From: Saprospiraceae bacterium
Lineage (GTDB): Bacteria; Bacteroidota; Bacteroidia; Chitinophagales; Saprospiraceae
Direction of reading: 5' to 3'
Assembly (NCBI GenBank): GCA_020436865.1
Contig: JAGQXA010000563.1
Location: 1 to 14,035, forward strand
Length of the DNA stretch: 14,035 nt
A program made the position numbers and the translations under genes. This document shows, piece after piece, positions 5,303 through 12,578 of this stretch. Position 1 is the first letter of the stretch. Each line of letters starts with the position of its first letter. The notes beneath the pieces were generated by a model. That model worked only from the letters and a program-made list of their open reading frames with translations. It was not told the DNA's origin and did not search any database.

Positions 5303-8146
5303 ATGAAATTTTACTGTACACCCATTACCTGTCTTTTTATTTTGATCTTTCTAAGCGTCGGATCGACGGCCCAAACCACGGTATTACGCGGAGAGATCAC
5401 CGATGCCGAGTCAGGCGAAACGCTGATCGGCGCCAGTATGCTGATCGAAGGCACGTCTGAGGGCACCACCACCGACTTCGACGGAAATTTCGAACTGCGC
5501 ACGAAAACCCCGAAACCCTTTACGATCATCGTTTCCTATACCGGCTATCAGGAACTCAATCTGGTGGTCGACGACAATACCGACACCGAGAACATGAAGA
5601 TCCGCCTCAGTTCCGACGTGTTCGTCATCGAGGGCGTGGAAGTCACGGGGCAACGGGTTACCGATAAGCAAAAGGCCTCGCCGCTAACCGTGGAATCGAT
5701 GGACGTGCTGGCCATCAAGGAAACGCCTTCCGACAACTTCTATGACGGACTGGGCAGCATGAAAGGGGTCGACCTGACGGCGGCCAGCCTGGGCTTCAAG
5801 GTCATCAATACCCGCGGTTTCAACAGTACCAGCCCGGTGCGCTCGCTGCAGATCATCGACGGGGTCGATAACCAGGCGCCCGGACTCAATTTCTCGCTGG
5901 GGAATTTCCTGGGCTCGCCGGAACTCGACGTCGTGAAGGTAGACCTGATCCAGGGCGCCAGCTCGCCCTTCTACGGGCCGAATGCCTTCAACGGGGTGAT
6001 CAGCATGGAGTCGAAGAACCCCTTCTACTTCCGCGGACTGGCGGGTTCGGTGAAGGTCGGCGAGCGCAATCTGGTCGAAACGGCCTTCCGCTTCGCCGAA
6101 TCGGTGAACAATCGCGACAGCCTGCCCTTTATGGCCTATAAGATCAACTTCTCGTACCTGCGGGCCGACGATTGGGAGGCTGAAAACTACGATCCGGTCT
6201 ACGAAACCACCCGCGACCAGACCAACCCCGGGGGCTACAACGCCGTCAATGTGTACGGCGACGAGTATTTCCCGGGCAACGACTTTTCGACGGCCCAGCC
6301 GTGGACGTACCCGGGGCTCGACATCTATTACCGCAAGGGCTACCGCGAGATCGACCTGGTCGACTACGACACGCGCAACACCAAGGCCAATGCCGCCCTG
6401 TACTTCCGCACCAGTCCGAAGAGACTCGACGATTCGCCCGAGCTGATCTTCGCCTCCAGCTTCGGCAACGGCACCACCGTATACCAGGGCGATAATCGCT
6501 TCAGCCTGAAAGATATCCGCTTTTTCCAGAACCGGATCGAATTCCGCAAGAAGGACAAGTTTTTCCTGCGGGCCTATTCGACCAACGAGAATGCCGGCAA
6601 TTCGTACGACCCTTACTTCACGGCGCTCAAGCTTCAGGAAGAGGCCAAAGACAACAACATCTGGTCGCTCAACTATTCGAGCTACTGGAACAACAACATC
6701 CGGCCTAAGGCTACTGCGCTGGGTTTCCCGCAACCCGTAGTGACCTTCGACCCAATGACGGGGCAGGTGGTGATCACCTTCGATCAGGAGGGCGCCGACC
6801 AGTGGCTGGTCGATTATCAGGATTCCCTTTTCGTTTGGCACGCCCAGTCGCAGGCCATCGCCAACCAGGCTTCGCCGGCCAATCCGAGCACCAAGCCCTT
6901 CCTCGAGCCGGGCTCGCCCGAGTTCGAAGAGGCTTTTAATCGCATTACCTCCGCCAAATCGAACGAAGAAGAGGGCGGAACGCGCTTCTTCGATCGATCG
7001 GCCCTTTATCATGTCGCCGGCGAGTACGTCTTCACCCCTGCCGTACCGACCCTGCAGAAGATCGTCGTGGGCGGCAGCGGCCGCCTGTATGTGCCCGATT
7101 CCGACGGCACCATCTTTACCGATACCGCCGACGTGACCATCACCAACCATGAATTCGGAGCCTATGCGGGCCTGGAGTTCAACCTGATGGACGATCGCTT
7201 CCGGATCAACGGCACGGGGCGCGTCGACAAGAATGAAAACTACGACCTGATCCCGACCGTGGCCGCCTCTCTGGTATGGAAACCGCGCCCCAACAACTAT
7301 TTCCGCCTGTCGTACTCGTCTGCCATCCGCAATCCGACGCTGACCGACCAGTACCTGAACCTCAACGTCGGCCCGGCCATCCTGATCGGCAACCTGATGG
7401 GCTTCGACAGCCTCGTGCCGCTGGAGTGCTTCGACGACTACCGCGACGGACTGAACCCCGACGCCCTTTGCTACATCGATGTAGCGCCGGTCAAGCCGGA
7501 AAAGGTCAGCGCTTTCGAGGTGGGCTACCGCACGACCCTGTTCAATAGCCTGTACGTCGACGCCGGCTACTACTATAACCGATATCGGGATTTCCTCGGA
7601 TTCAACATCGGCGCCGACGTCGAACTGAACCCGGCCAACGGGCTGATCGAAGACCTGCAGATCTACCGGGTGTCGGCCAATTCCGACAGTACCGTCACCT
7701 CGCAGGGACTTAGTATTGGACTCAACTACTACTTTGCCGATTACTACCAGCTAAGCGGCAACTACTCCTGGAACAAGTTGATCTCCGATGTCGACGATCC
7801 GATCGTGCCGGCCTTCAACACGCCGGAACACAAATTCAATATCGGCCTGTCCGGACGCAACATCACCATGAAGCTCGGCAATCTGGTGCTTCGCAACTGG
7901 GGCTTCAGTATCAACTACAAGTGGATCGACGAGTTCCTTTTCGAAGGATCGCCGCAGTTTACCGGCATCGTCGAATCGTACACCCTGCTCGACGCCCAAC
8001 TCAATTACAACCATAAGAAATGGCATACGACTTTCAAGCTGGGCGCCTCCAACTTACTGAACAGCAAGAACTTCCAAACCTACGGCGGGCCCCGCATCGG
8101 ACGCCTGGCCTATTTCTCGATCACCTACGATTTCAAGAAACTGTAA
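5303..8146 (+). CDS. TonB-dependent outer-membrane receptor with CarboxypepD_reg-like domain
   Basis: A 947-residue outer-membrane beta-barrel receptor that should import or bind a ligand using energy from TonB-ExbB-ExbD. Residues 1-24 are a signal peptide ending STAQ. Residues about 28-100 form a carboxypeptidase-regulatory-like beta-sandwich (GEITDAESGETLIGA, DFDGNFEL, SYTGYQEL), typical of Bacteroidota receptors. The plug spans about 112-240, with VEVTGQR, NTRGFNS, IIDGVDNQAPG and GPNAFNGVISMESKNP. The rest alternates aromatic-rich beta strands with long polar loops and ends in SITYDFKKL, consistent with a barrel C-terminal strand. No SusD-like gene follows, so it is not a standard SusC/SusD glycan pair. 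Instead, a secreted hydrolase-fold protein starts 28 nt downstream and is almost certainly co-transcribed. The ligand is unknown. Confidence 0.93.
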   Translation: MKFYCTPITCLFILIFLSVGSTAQTTVLRGEITDAESGETLIGASMLIEGTSEGTTTDFDGNFELRTKTPKPFTIIVSYTGYQELNLVVDDNTDTENMKIRLSSDVFVIEGVEVTGQRVTDKQKASPLTVESMDVLAIKETPSDNFYDGLGSMKGVDLTAASLGFKVINTRGFNSTSPVRSLQIIDGVDNQAPGLNFSLGNFLGSPELDVVKVDLIQGASSPFYGPNAFNGVISMESKNPFYFRGLAGSVKVGERNLVETAFRFAESVNNRDSLPFMAYKINFSYLRADDWEAENYDPVYETTRDQTNPGGYNAVNVYGDEYFPGNDFSTAQPWTYPGLDIYYRKGYREIDLVDYDTRNTKANAALYFRTSPKRLDDSPELIFASSFGNGTTVYQGDNRFSLKDIRFFQNRIEFRKKDKFFLRAYSTNENAGNSYDPYFTALKLQEEAKDNNIWSLNYSSYWNNNIRPKATALGFPQPVVTFDPMTGQVVITFDQEGADQWLVDYQDSLFVWHAQSQAIANQASPANPSTKPFLEPGSPEFEEAFNRITSAKSNEEEGGTRFFDRSALYHVAGEYVFTPAVPTLQKIVVGGSGRLYVPDSDGTIFTDTADVTITNHEFGAYAGLEFNLMDDRFRINGTGRVDKNENYDLIPTVAASLVWKPRPNNYFRLSYSSAIRNPTLTDQYLNLNVGPAILIGNLMGFDSLVPLECFDDYRDGLNPDALCYIDVAPVKPEKVSAFEVGYRTTLFNSLYVDAGYYYNRYRDFLGFNIGADVELNPANGLIEDLQIYRVSANSDSTVTSQGLSIGLNYYFADYYQLSGNYSWNKLISDVDDPIVPAFNTPEHKFNIGLSGRNITMKLGNLVLRNWGFSINYKWIDEFLFEGSPQFTGIVESYTLLDAQLNYNHKKWHTTFKLGASNLLNSKNFQTYGGPRIGRLAYFSITYDFKKL

Positions 8147-8174
8147 TTCGGATATCAACAAAATCTCTAATTTT

Positions 8175-9707
8175 ATGAAGAACTTGAACTTACTCCTTGC
8201 CTTTTTATTTTGCCTTTCCGCCTCGCTGTCGTACGGACAGGATCGCTACCTGGAACCGATCTTCGACGTGGAGGTATCAGGCGATCTCACTTACGCGGTC
8301 AATGCCACCATTCTCCTCTTCCCTCTTCTGGGTGAGGCGATTCCCCAGGAATTGAAGATGGACGTGTATACTCCCGATGCCTCCGACACCGAAACCAGCC
8401 GCCCTCTGGTGATCCTCTGCCATACCGGCAACTTTCTGCCGCACCCGGATAACGGCAGCACCGGCGGTCTGCGCACCGACTCGGCCGTGGTAGAGATCGC
8501 TAACCGCCTGGCCAGCATGGGCTACGTAGCCGCTTCGATCGACTACCGCCTGGGTTGGAACCCGATCGCCACGACGCAGGAAGAACGCGTCAATACGCTG
8601 ATCAACGCCGCCTACCGGGGCGTGCAGGACGTGCGCTCCTGCATCCGCTACTTCCGGAAAACGGCAGCGGAAGACGGTAACCCCTACGGCATCGATCCCA
8701 GCAAGGTGGTCGTCTGGGGCCTCGGCACGGGCGGATACATCAGCCTCAACGCGGCCGTTCTCGACGACTACAACAAGGTGCTGATCCCGAAATTCCTCAC
8801 CGGTACGCCGCCGAACATCATCCCGATGGTCATCGAGCAGGTCAACGGCAACATCAACGGTACTTCCTATGGGATCGTGCCGATCGGTTCGGGCGCTCCC
8901 AACGAGGGCGACACCCTGTGCTACCCGAACTGGGTCGAATACCCTTCCGAGTTCAGCATGTCGGTCAATATGGGCGGCGCCATGGGCGACTCCACCTGGC
9001 TCGATCCGGGCGACATCCCCATGATCACCTACCAGTCGCCGGCCGACCTCTTCGCACCCTATGAGTGCGCCGTACTGAGCGTACCTCCGCCCATCAACCT
9101 GCCCGTAGTGGACGTATGTGGCGGCGCCGTGGTGCAGTACCAGCAAAGCGACTTCGGCAACAACGACGACTTCGCCGGTATGAGCTGGCCGGGCGACTTT
9201 TCTGCCGTGGCCAATGCCCGCAACAATGGCTGGGACGGCCTCTTCCCCTTCCCAACCGCCCTGGCGACCGATAGCGCTCCCTGGGACTGGTGGAACCCGG
9301 CGACTAACCCGAACCACGCCACCGGCATCAGCCTGGCGCCCGACATGTCGCCCGAACGCGGCCGCGCCTACGTCGACACCATCATGGCCTACTACGCCCC
9401 GCGCGCCTGTGTCGTACTCGATCTCGACTGCAATCTGGTGGGTACCGACGAAGTGCTGGCCAAGGAAGACGTGCAACTGAAAGTAGCTCCGAACCCGGCC
9501 ACCTCGAGCGTATTGTTCCAGTCTGCCGCCGAGTTCCCGATCCGCGATCTGCTGCTGTACGACCTCAACGGCCGTCTGCTCCAGACCAACCTCCAGATCA
9601 ACAACAATGCCTTCGAATTGCAACGCGGCGACCTGCCCCCGGGCATCTACCTCGCCCGCCTGCGCTTCGATGAAGGGATCGCTTCCCAGAAGTTGATCTT
9701 CCGCTAA
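8175..9707 (+). CDS. Secreted alpha/beta-hydrolase-fold protein with T9SS type A sorting domain
   Basis: A 510-residue exported protein. Residues 1-22 are a signal peptide ending SYGQ. Residues about 55-200 resemble the N-terminal half of a carboxylesterase-like alpha/beta hydrolase: DVYTPD, PLVILCHTGNF (oxyanion-loop position), MGYVAASIDYRLGWN, and the nucleophile-elbow region VVVWGLGTGGYISLNAA. The elbow's Gly-x-Ser-x-Gly is replaced by GLGTG, with Gly184 where Ser is expected, so classical Ser hydrolase activity is doubtful. Residues about 210-420 are an unrecognised region with six cysteines (such as CVVLDLDC). Residues about 435-510 are a T9SS C-terminal sorting domain: VAPNPATSS, LYDLNGRLLQ, LPPGIYLARL, QKLIFR. 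It should cross the outer membrane by T9SS and stay surface-attached or be released. It lies 28 nt after the receptor stop and is probably its functional partner. No enzymatic function can be claimed. Confidence 0.88.
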   Translation: MKNLNLLLAFLFCLSASLSYGQDRYLEPIFDVEVSGDLTYAVNATILLFPLLGEAIPQELKMDVYTPDASDTETSRPLVILCHTGNFLPHPDNGSTGGLRTDSAVVEIANRLASMGYVAASIDYRLGWNPIATTQEERVNTLINAAYRGVQDVRSCIRYFRKTAAEDGNPYGIDPSKVVVWGLGTGGYISLNAAVLDDYNKVLIPKFLTGTPPNIIPMVIEQVNGNINGTSYGIVPIGSGAPNEGDTLCYPNWVEYPSEFSMSVNMGGAMGDSTWLDPGDIPMITYQSPADLFAPYECAVLSVPPPINLPVVDVCGGAVVQYQQSDFGNNDDFAGMSWPGDFSAVANARNNGWDGLFPFPTALATDSAPWDWWNPATNPNHATGISLAPDMSPERGRAYVDTIMAYYAPRACVVLDLDCNLVGTDEVLAKEDVQLKVAPNPATSSVLFQSAAEFPIRDLLLYDLNGRLLQTNLQINNNAFELQRGDLPPGIYLARLRFDEGIASQKLIFR

Positions 9708-9716
9708 GAAATTCAG

Positions 9717-9732
9717 TTGGCAGAATTGCCAA
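9717..9732. terminator. Small stem-loop between convergent genes
   Basis: TTGGCA and TGCCAA form a 6-bp stem with a GAAT loop, 10 nt after the hydrolase stop codon. No U-run follows, so it is not a textbook intrinsic terminator. Its position between convergent transcription units, next to the larger foldable array C, makes a termination or 3'-end role plausible. Confidence 0.35.
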
Positions 9733-9734
9733 GG

Positions 9735-9797
9735 GTGTCAGAGGTGACAGAGGTTTAGTATACCTTTGTCACCTCTGTCACTTTTGTAACCTCTACA
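9735..9797. repeat. Array C: seven 9-bp units in inverted arrangement at the acyl-CoA reductase stop
   Basis: The region divides exactly into seven 9-bp units. Two read forward (GTGTCAGAG, GTGACAGAG), one is central (GTTTAGTAT), and four are in the opposite sense (ACCTTTGTC, ACCTCTGTC, ACTTTTGTA, ACCTCTACA). Bases 9739-9754 pair with 9762-9777 over 16 positions, with one G-U wobble and a 7-nt loop. The last unit contains CTA at 9793-9795, the complement of the TAG stop of the acyl-CoA reductase, at positions 5-7 of the unit. This is the same unit position as at the cysteine desulfurase stop in array A. The array fills most of the gap between two convergent transcription units. Confidence 0.9.
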
Positions 9798-10812
9798 ACC
9801 CTTCTAAAAACTCCATCACATCCACCCCATCCGGATAATCGAACAGGCCGGGCGATTGGGTTTGGCCGAAGGGAATGGTCGTCGAATGGGGGAGGAGGTT
9901 CGGTTGGGCGACGATGCATTGGATCTCTTCGCGGTGGACGGCCAGGATGTCCTCGAGAGCGGACAGATCGGTATAGAACTCGTAATGGAGGCTGGCGATG
10001 CGCGATTGGAAGGACGGGTCCTCTTTGAGCAGGATGCAGCCATTGGCCAGGTGCGGCACGCGATTGAGGATGTAGAGCGCAAAGTTGTAGTCGAAATTAT
10101 TCTTGTACTTGGGATGCAGGATGAGCTCGCGGAAGTCGTGCAAAGCTTCGAGCAGCGGCTGGAAGTCATAACCGGCCGGCACGTAGAGCTTGGCGACATT
10201 GCGGCAACCGAGTCCGAAGAAGCGAAACACGTCTTTGCCGAGGGCGTGAAGTTCGTCGTGCGTCTCGTGACCGCTCAGCACGGCGATGCCGTTGCGGTTG
10301 CGGCGGATGATATGCGGGTACTTGCCGAAATACGATTCGAAATAGCGGGCGGTATTATTGCTGCCCGTGGCGATGACGGCGTCGAAACCCTTCAATTGCG
10401 GCACGATCTCGAAATACCCGGCGCTTTCCGGGGCGATGTCGGCCAGGAGCTTCAGCAGGTACGGCAGCAGATAAGCGTCTTTTTCCGACAACTTGATCTG
10501 AGCGCGGTGGCCGGCGGCAAAGACGCAGAGCAGATCGTGAAAGCCCACCAATGGAATATTGCCGGCCATGACCAGTCCGACGGTGAGCGGAGCGGCCGGC
10601 TCGGGATGATCATAGTGTTCTATCCACCGCTGCAGGGCAGTCGGATCGAGCAGTTTTACGGCGATAGATTCGACCGCCTGCTGCTGGTTTTCCAGGGTAA
10701 ACCAGGCGTTGTGGTGCTGGCTGCGGTGCATGACCGCCGTCAGGTATTCGTCTTCCTGCCGCAGCCGTTCACCGAGGCTGATCAGGGCGTCAATTCGGGC
10801 GCGTACATTCAT
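9793..10812 (-). CDS. LuxC-family acyl-CoA reductase
   Basis: A complete 339-residue cytosolic protein of the LuxC/acyl-CoA reductase family (aldehyde-dehydrogenase-like fold), expected to reduce an acyl-CoA or activated acyl group to an aldehyde with NADPH. Family features are GNIPLVGFHD (84-93), the VIATGSNNTARYF segment (146-158) in the nucleotide-binding region, RRNRNG (170-175), and FFGLGCRNVAKLYVP (198-212), whose Cys203 is the likely acyl-accepting residue. At 339 residues it is shorter than Vibrio LuxC (about 480), as in many Bacteroidota homologues. No luxA/B/D/E genes are present, so bioluminescence is not implied; a role in lipid or aldehyde metabolism is more likely. The ATG at 10812 lies inside the end of the DUF1415 gene (23-nt overlap), so it is the last gene of the operon. 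Its stop is supplied by array C. Confidence 0.9.
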   Translation of the reverse strand: MNVRARIDALISLGERLRQEDEYLTAVMHRSQHHNAWFTLENQQQAVESIAVKLLDPTALQRWIEHYDHPEPAAPLTVGLVMAGNIPLVGFHDLLCVFAAGHRAQIKLSEKDAYLLPYLLKLLADIAPESAGYFEIVPQLKGFDAVIATGSNNTARYFESYFGKYPHIIRRNRNGIAVLSGHETHDELHALGKDVFRFFGLGCRNVAKLYVPAGYDFQPLLEALHDFRELILHPKYKNNFDYNFALYILNRVPHLANGCILLKEDPSFQSRIASLHYEFYTDLSALEDILAVHREEIQCIVAQPNLLPHSTTIPFGQTQSPGLFDYPDGVDVMEFLEGL

Positions 10813-11341
10813 CGAGGATCTCTTTTAGGCGATCTGCGCCGAGCTCGTGCAGGAGGCGGATATTGCGTTCGGGGATGGCATCGGGATCGCCGTGCGCTTC
10901 CACGGCCCGGGCCACACTGTCTTCCCGTAGCAGGTGCAACATGGGGTAAGGAGAGCGGTTGGAGTAGTTCTCCGGACTCTCCGGGCTCGTATCGGCAAAC
11001 TGATAGTCGGGGTGAAAGGACGCGAGCTGGAACACGCCTTCAAACCCCAGAACCGCGAGCGCTTCTTCGGCCCGGTCGAGGAAGTCGTTGTACTCGGCGA
11101 AATCGGTGAGCACAAAGGGATGTACCAGCAGAGTGGTTTCGAGTTGGGTGGAAGGCGTGCGGGCCAGCAGCACCAGCTCTTCGACCAGCGCTTCGAGCAA
11201 TTCACGCCAATGCCGCGCTTCGCAGAGTACGAAGCGTACCTTTCCTTCGCGGAAGGGGTGGGCGGCAAAGGGGCAGAGCGAATAACCGACGACCAGTTTT
11301 TCCACCCAGGCGCGGGTATGAGCGATAGCTTGTGCTTCCAT
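10790..11341 (-). CDS. DUF1415 family protein
   Basis: A soluble protein of 183 residues with the conserved blocks of DUF1415: SLCPFAAHPF near 21-30, FHPDYQF near 109-115, NRSPYPMLHLLRE at 128-140, and ERNIRLL at 158-164. The family has no established biochemical role that I know of. Conserved Cys and His residues would allow metal binding, but this is speculation. I start at the ATG at 11341 because MEAQAIAHTRAWVEKLV is the normal family N-terminus, and it lies one base after the pseudouridine synthase stop (11343). An upstream in-frame ATG at 11386 would overlap that gene and adds residues unlike the family. The 3' end overlaps the acyl-CoA reductase start by 23 nt, so translation is probably coupled. 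Confidence 0.87.
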   Translation of the reverse strand: MEAQAIAHTRAWVEKLVVGYSLCPFAAHPFREGKVRFVLCEARHWRELLEALVEELVLLARTPSTQLETTLLVHPFVLTDFAEYNDFLDRAEEALAVLGFEGVFQLASFHPDYQFADTSPESPENYSNRSPYPMLHLLREDSVARAVEAHGDPDAIPERNIRLLHELGADRLKEILDECTRPN

Positions 11342-11342
11342 A

Positions 11343-12449
11343 TTAGAGGTCGATGCCGTTGTTTTTGGACTTGCGATCGGACACATAGGTGCGCCAACGC
11401 TGCAGGCAGTTCTGAAAATCTTCGGGCAGGGGCGATTCGAAATACACCTGTTCGCCGGTCAGCGGATGCTCGAAGCCGAGTGAACGCGCATGCAGGCCGT
11501 GCCGCGGCAAGGTCGCGAAGCAGTTCTGCACGAATTGTTTGTACTTGCTGTAGATCGTGCCCTTGAGGATCTGATCGCCCCCATAGCGCTCGTCGTTGAA
11601 CAGCGGATGCCCGGCATGCTGCATATGTACCCGGATCTGGTGCGTACGGCCGGTTTCGAGCTGGCATTCGACCAGACTGACATAGTACAGGCGTTCGAGC
11701 ACCTTGTAGTGGGTGACGGCCCACTTGCCCTGCGAGCCGTCGGCGAAGCAGGTGCGCAACAGGCGATTCTTCGGATGACGGCCGATATGTCCGCTGATCG
11801 TGCCCTCGTCGGCCTCCGGCTCGCCCCACACCAGGGCGACGTACTTGCGCTGAATGGTATGGTGGTAGAATTGTTTGGCCAGGTGGTTCATGGCGTATTC
11901 GGTTTTCGCCACGACCAGCAAGCCGCTGGTGTTCTTGTCGATCCGGTGCACCAGGCCGATCTTGTCGGCATTATTGCCCTTCATGACGGGCAGATCATGG
12001 TTCTGAAAATAGTAGGCCAATGCGTTTACCAGGGTTTGGCGATAGTGCCCTACGCCCGGATGTACCACCATGCCGGCCCGTTTGTTGACGATGAGCACGG
12101 CCTCGTCTTCGTAAAGCACTTCGAGGGGGATCTGCTCGGGCACGACGCTGACGCCCTCTCCCGGTGGTTTGGGGATGATCACCAGGATCTGATGGCCCGG
12201 TTTGACCTTGAAATTCGGTTTGACCTCCTGCTCGTTGACCAGGATCGAACCGGCCCGGATCGCGTTCTGGATGCGGTTGCGCGACACGCGGAACAAACGG
12301 TCCATCAGGAATTTGTCGATCCGCACAGGTTCCTGCTTCGGATCGATCACGAACTCGTGATAATCGTAGTATTCGTCGGAATATGCCGGCCCTTTTTTAC
12401 TTTTTTCCACCAGGTTTTCTTTTCTGTCGCGGTAGAGCGCGCTGTTCAT
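11343..12449 (-). CDS. RluA-family pseudouridine synthase (RluD-like)
   Basis: A complete 368-residue enzyme that isomerises uridine to pseudouridine in ribosomal RNA, probably large-subunit rRNA by analogy with RluD. An N-terminal charged extension (1-40) is followed by an S4 RNA-binding domain (about 42-95, with RIDKFLMDRLFRVSRNRIQ). The catalytic domain runs from about 110. GLVHRIDKNTSGLLVVAKT (165-183) carries the catalytic Asp171, and GRTHQIRVHM (267-276) is the second signature, followed by HPLFNDERYGG. All expected active-site residues are present. It is the first gene of an operon with DUF1415 (1-nt gap) and the acyl-CoA reductase. An exact-match Bacteroidota promoter lies just upstream, and the predicted leader is only about 8 nt, so translation must start without a Shine-Dalgarno. 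The exact target uridines cannot be read from sequence. Confidence 0.94.
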   Translation of the reverse strand: MNSALYRDRKENLVEKSKKGPAYSDEYYDYHEFVIDPKQEPVRIDKFLMDRLFRVSRNRIQNAIRAGSILVNEQEVKPNFKVKPGHQILVIIPKPPGEGVSVVPEQIPLEVLYEDEAVLIVNKRAGMVVHPGVGHYRQTLVNALAYYFQNHDLPVMKGNNADKIGLVHRIDKNTSGLLVVAKTEYAMNHLAKQFYHHTIQRKYVALVWGEPEADEGTISGHIGRHPKNRLLRTCFADGSQGKWAVTHYKVLERLYYVSLVECQLETGRTHQIRVHMQHAGHPLFNDERYGGDQILKGTIYSKYKQFVQNCFATLPRHGLHARSLGFEHPLTGEQVYFESPLPEDFQNCLQRWRTYVSDRKSKNNGIDL

Positions 12450-12463
12450 CCTTGCCCTTCCCG

Positions 12464-12494
12464 CAAAATTAACGCAACTTTCTCACTATCCAAA
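12464..12494 (-). promoter_or_regulatory. Bacteroidota-type promoter for the RluA-family gene
   Basis: On the minus strand, TTTG (12494-12491), exactly 19 nt, then TAATTTTG (12471-12464) matches the primary-sigma consensus of Bacteroidota, TTTG-N19-TAnnTTTG, at every specified base. Transcription should start about 7 nt further on, near 12457, a few bases before the ATG at 12449. It is the only complete match I found upstream of any gene in the window. Confidence 0.82.
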
Positions 12495-12522
12495 CCCGCG
12501 TTTTTTTGCGTTCTTTGATACT

Positions 12523-12571
12523 CGAATCCCACGCCCCATATCCCATATCCCATATCCCAAATCTCAAATCC
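12523..12571. repeat. Array D: 7-bp tandem repeat just upstream of the PLP lyase start
   Basis: The core at 12537-12571 is five 7-bp units: CATATCC three times, then CAAATCT and CAAATCC. Two degenerate units extend it leftward to 12523. Read on the minus strand, each core unit starts with RGAT (GGATTTG, AGATTTG, then GGATATG three times). The array ends 7 nt before the ATG at 12579, where a Shine-Dalgarno or leader would normally lie. It is inverted relative to array E at the other end of the same gene. Confidence 0.88.
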
Positions 12572-12578
12572 AAGAACA

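Noticed and set aside
5684..7150. Long minus-strand open frame (488 codons) inside the TonB receptor gene
   Set aside because: It is an antisense shadow of a GC-rich gene: low-complexity composition rich in G, V, R and D, no recognisable domain, and the plus-strand frame has clear receptor motifs.
8167..8174. TAATTTTA just before the hydrolase gene as a -7 promoter element
   Set aside because: One base off the consensus, no TTTG at 19 nt upstream, and the transcription start would fall inside the coding region. Co-transcription with the receptor is simpler.
8277..9623. Long minus-strand open frame (448 codons) opposite the secreted hydrolase gene
   Set aside because: Same shadow effect: composition dominated by V, G, H, D and R with no motif, while the sense frame has a signal peptide and T9SS domain.
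5303..9707. SusC/SusD polysaccharide utilisation locus
   Set aside because: No SusD-like lipoprotein, glycoside hydrolase or regulator accompanies the receptor.
9793..10812. Bioluminescence (lux) operon
   Set aside because: Only a LuxC-family reductase is present. No luciferase, LuxD or LuxE homologue lies nearby.
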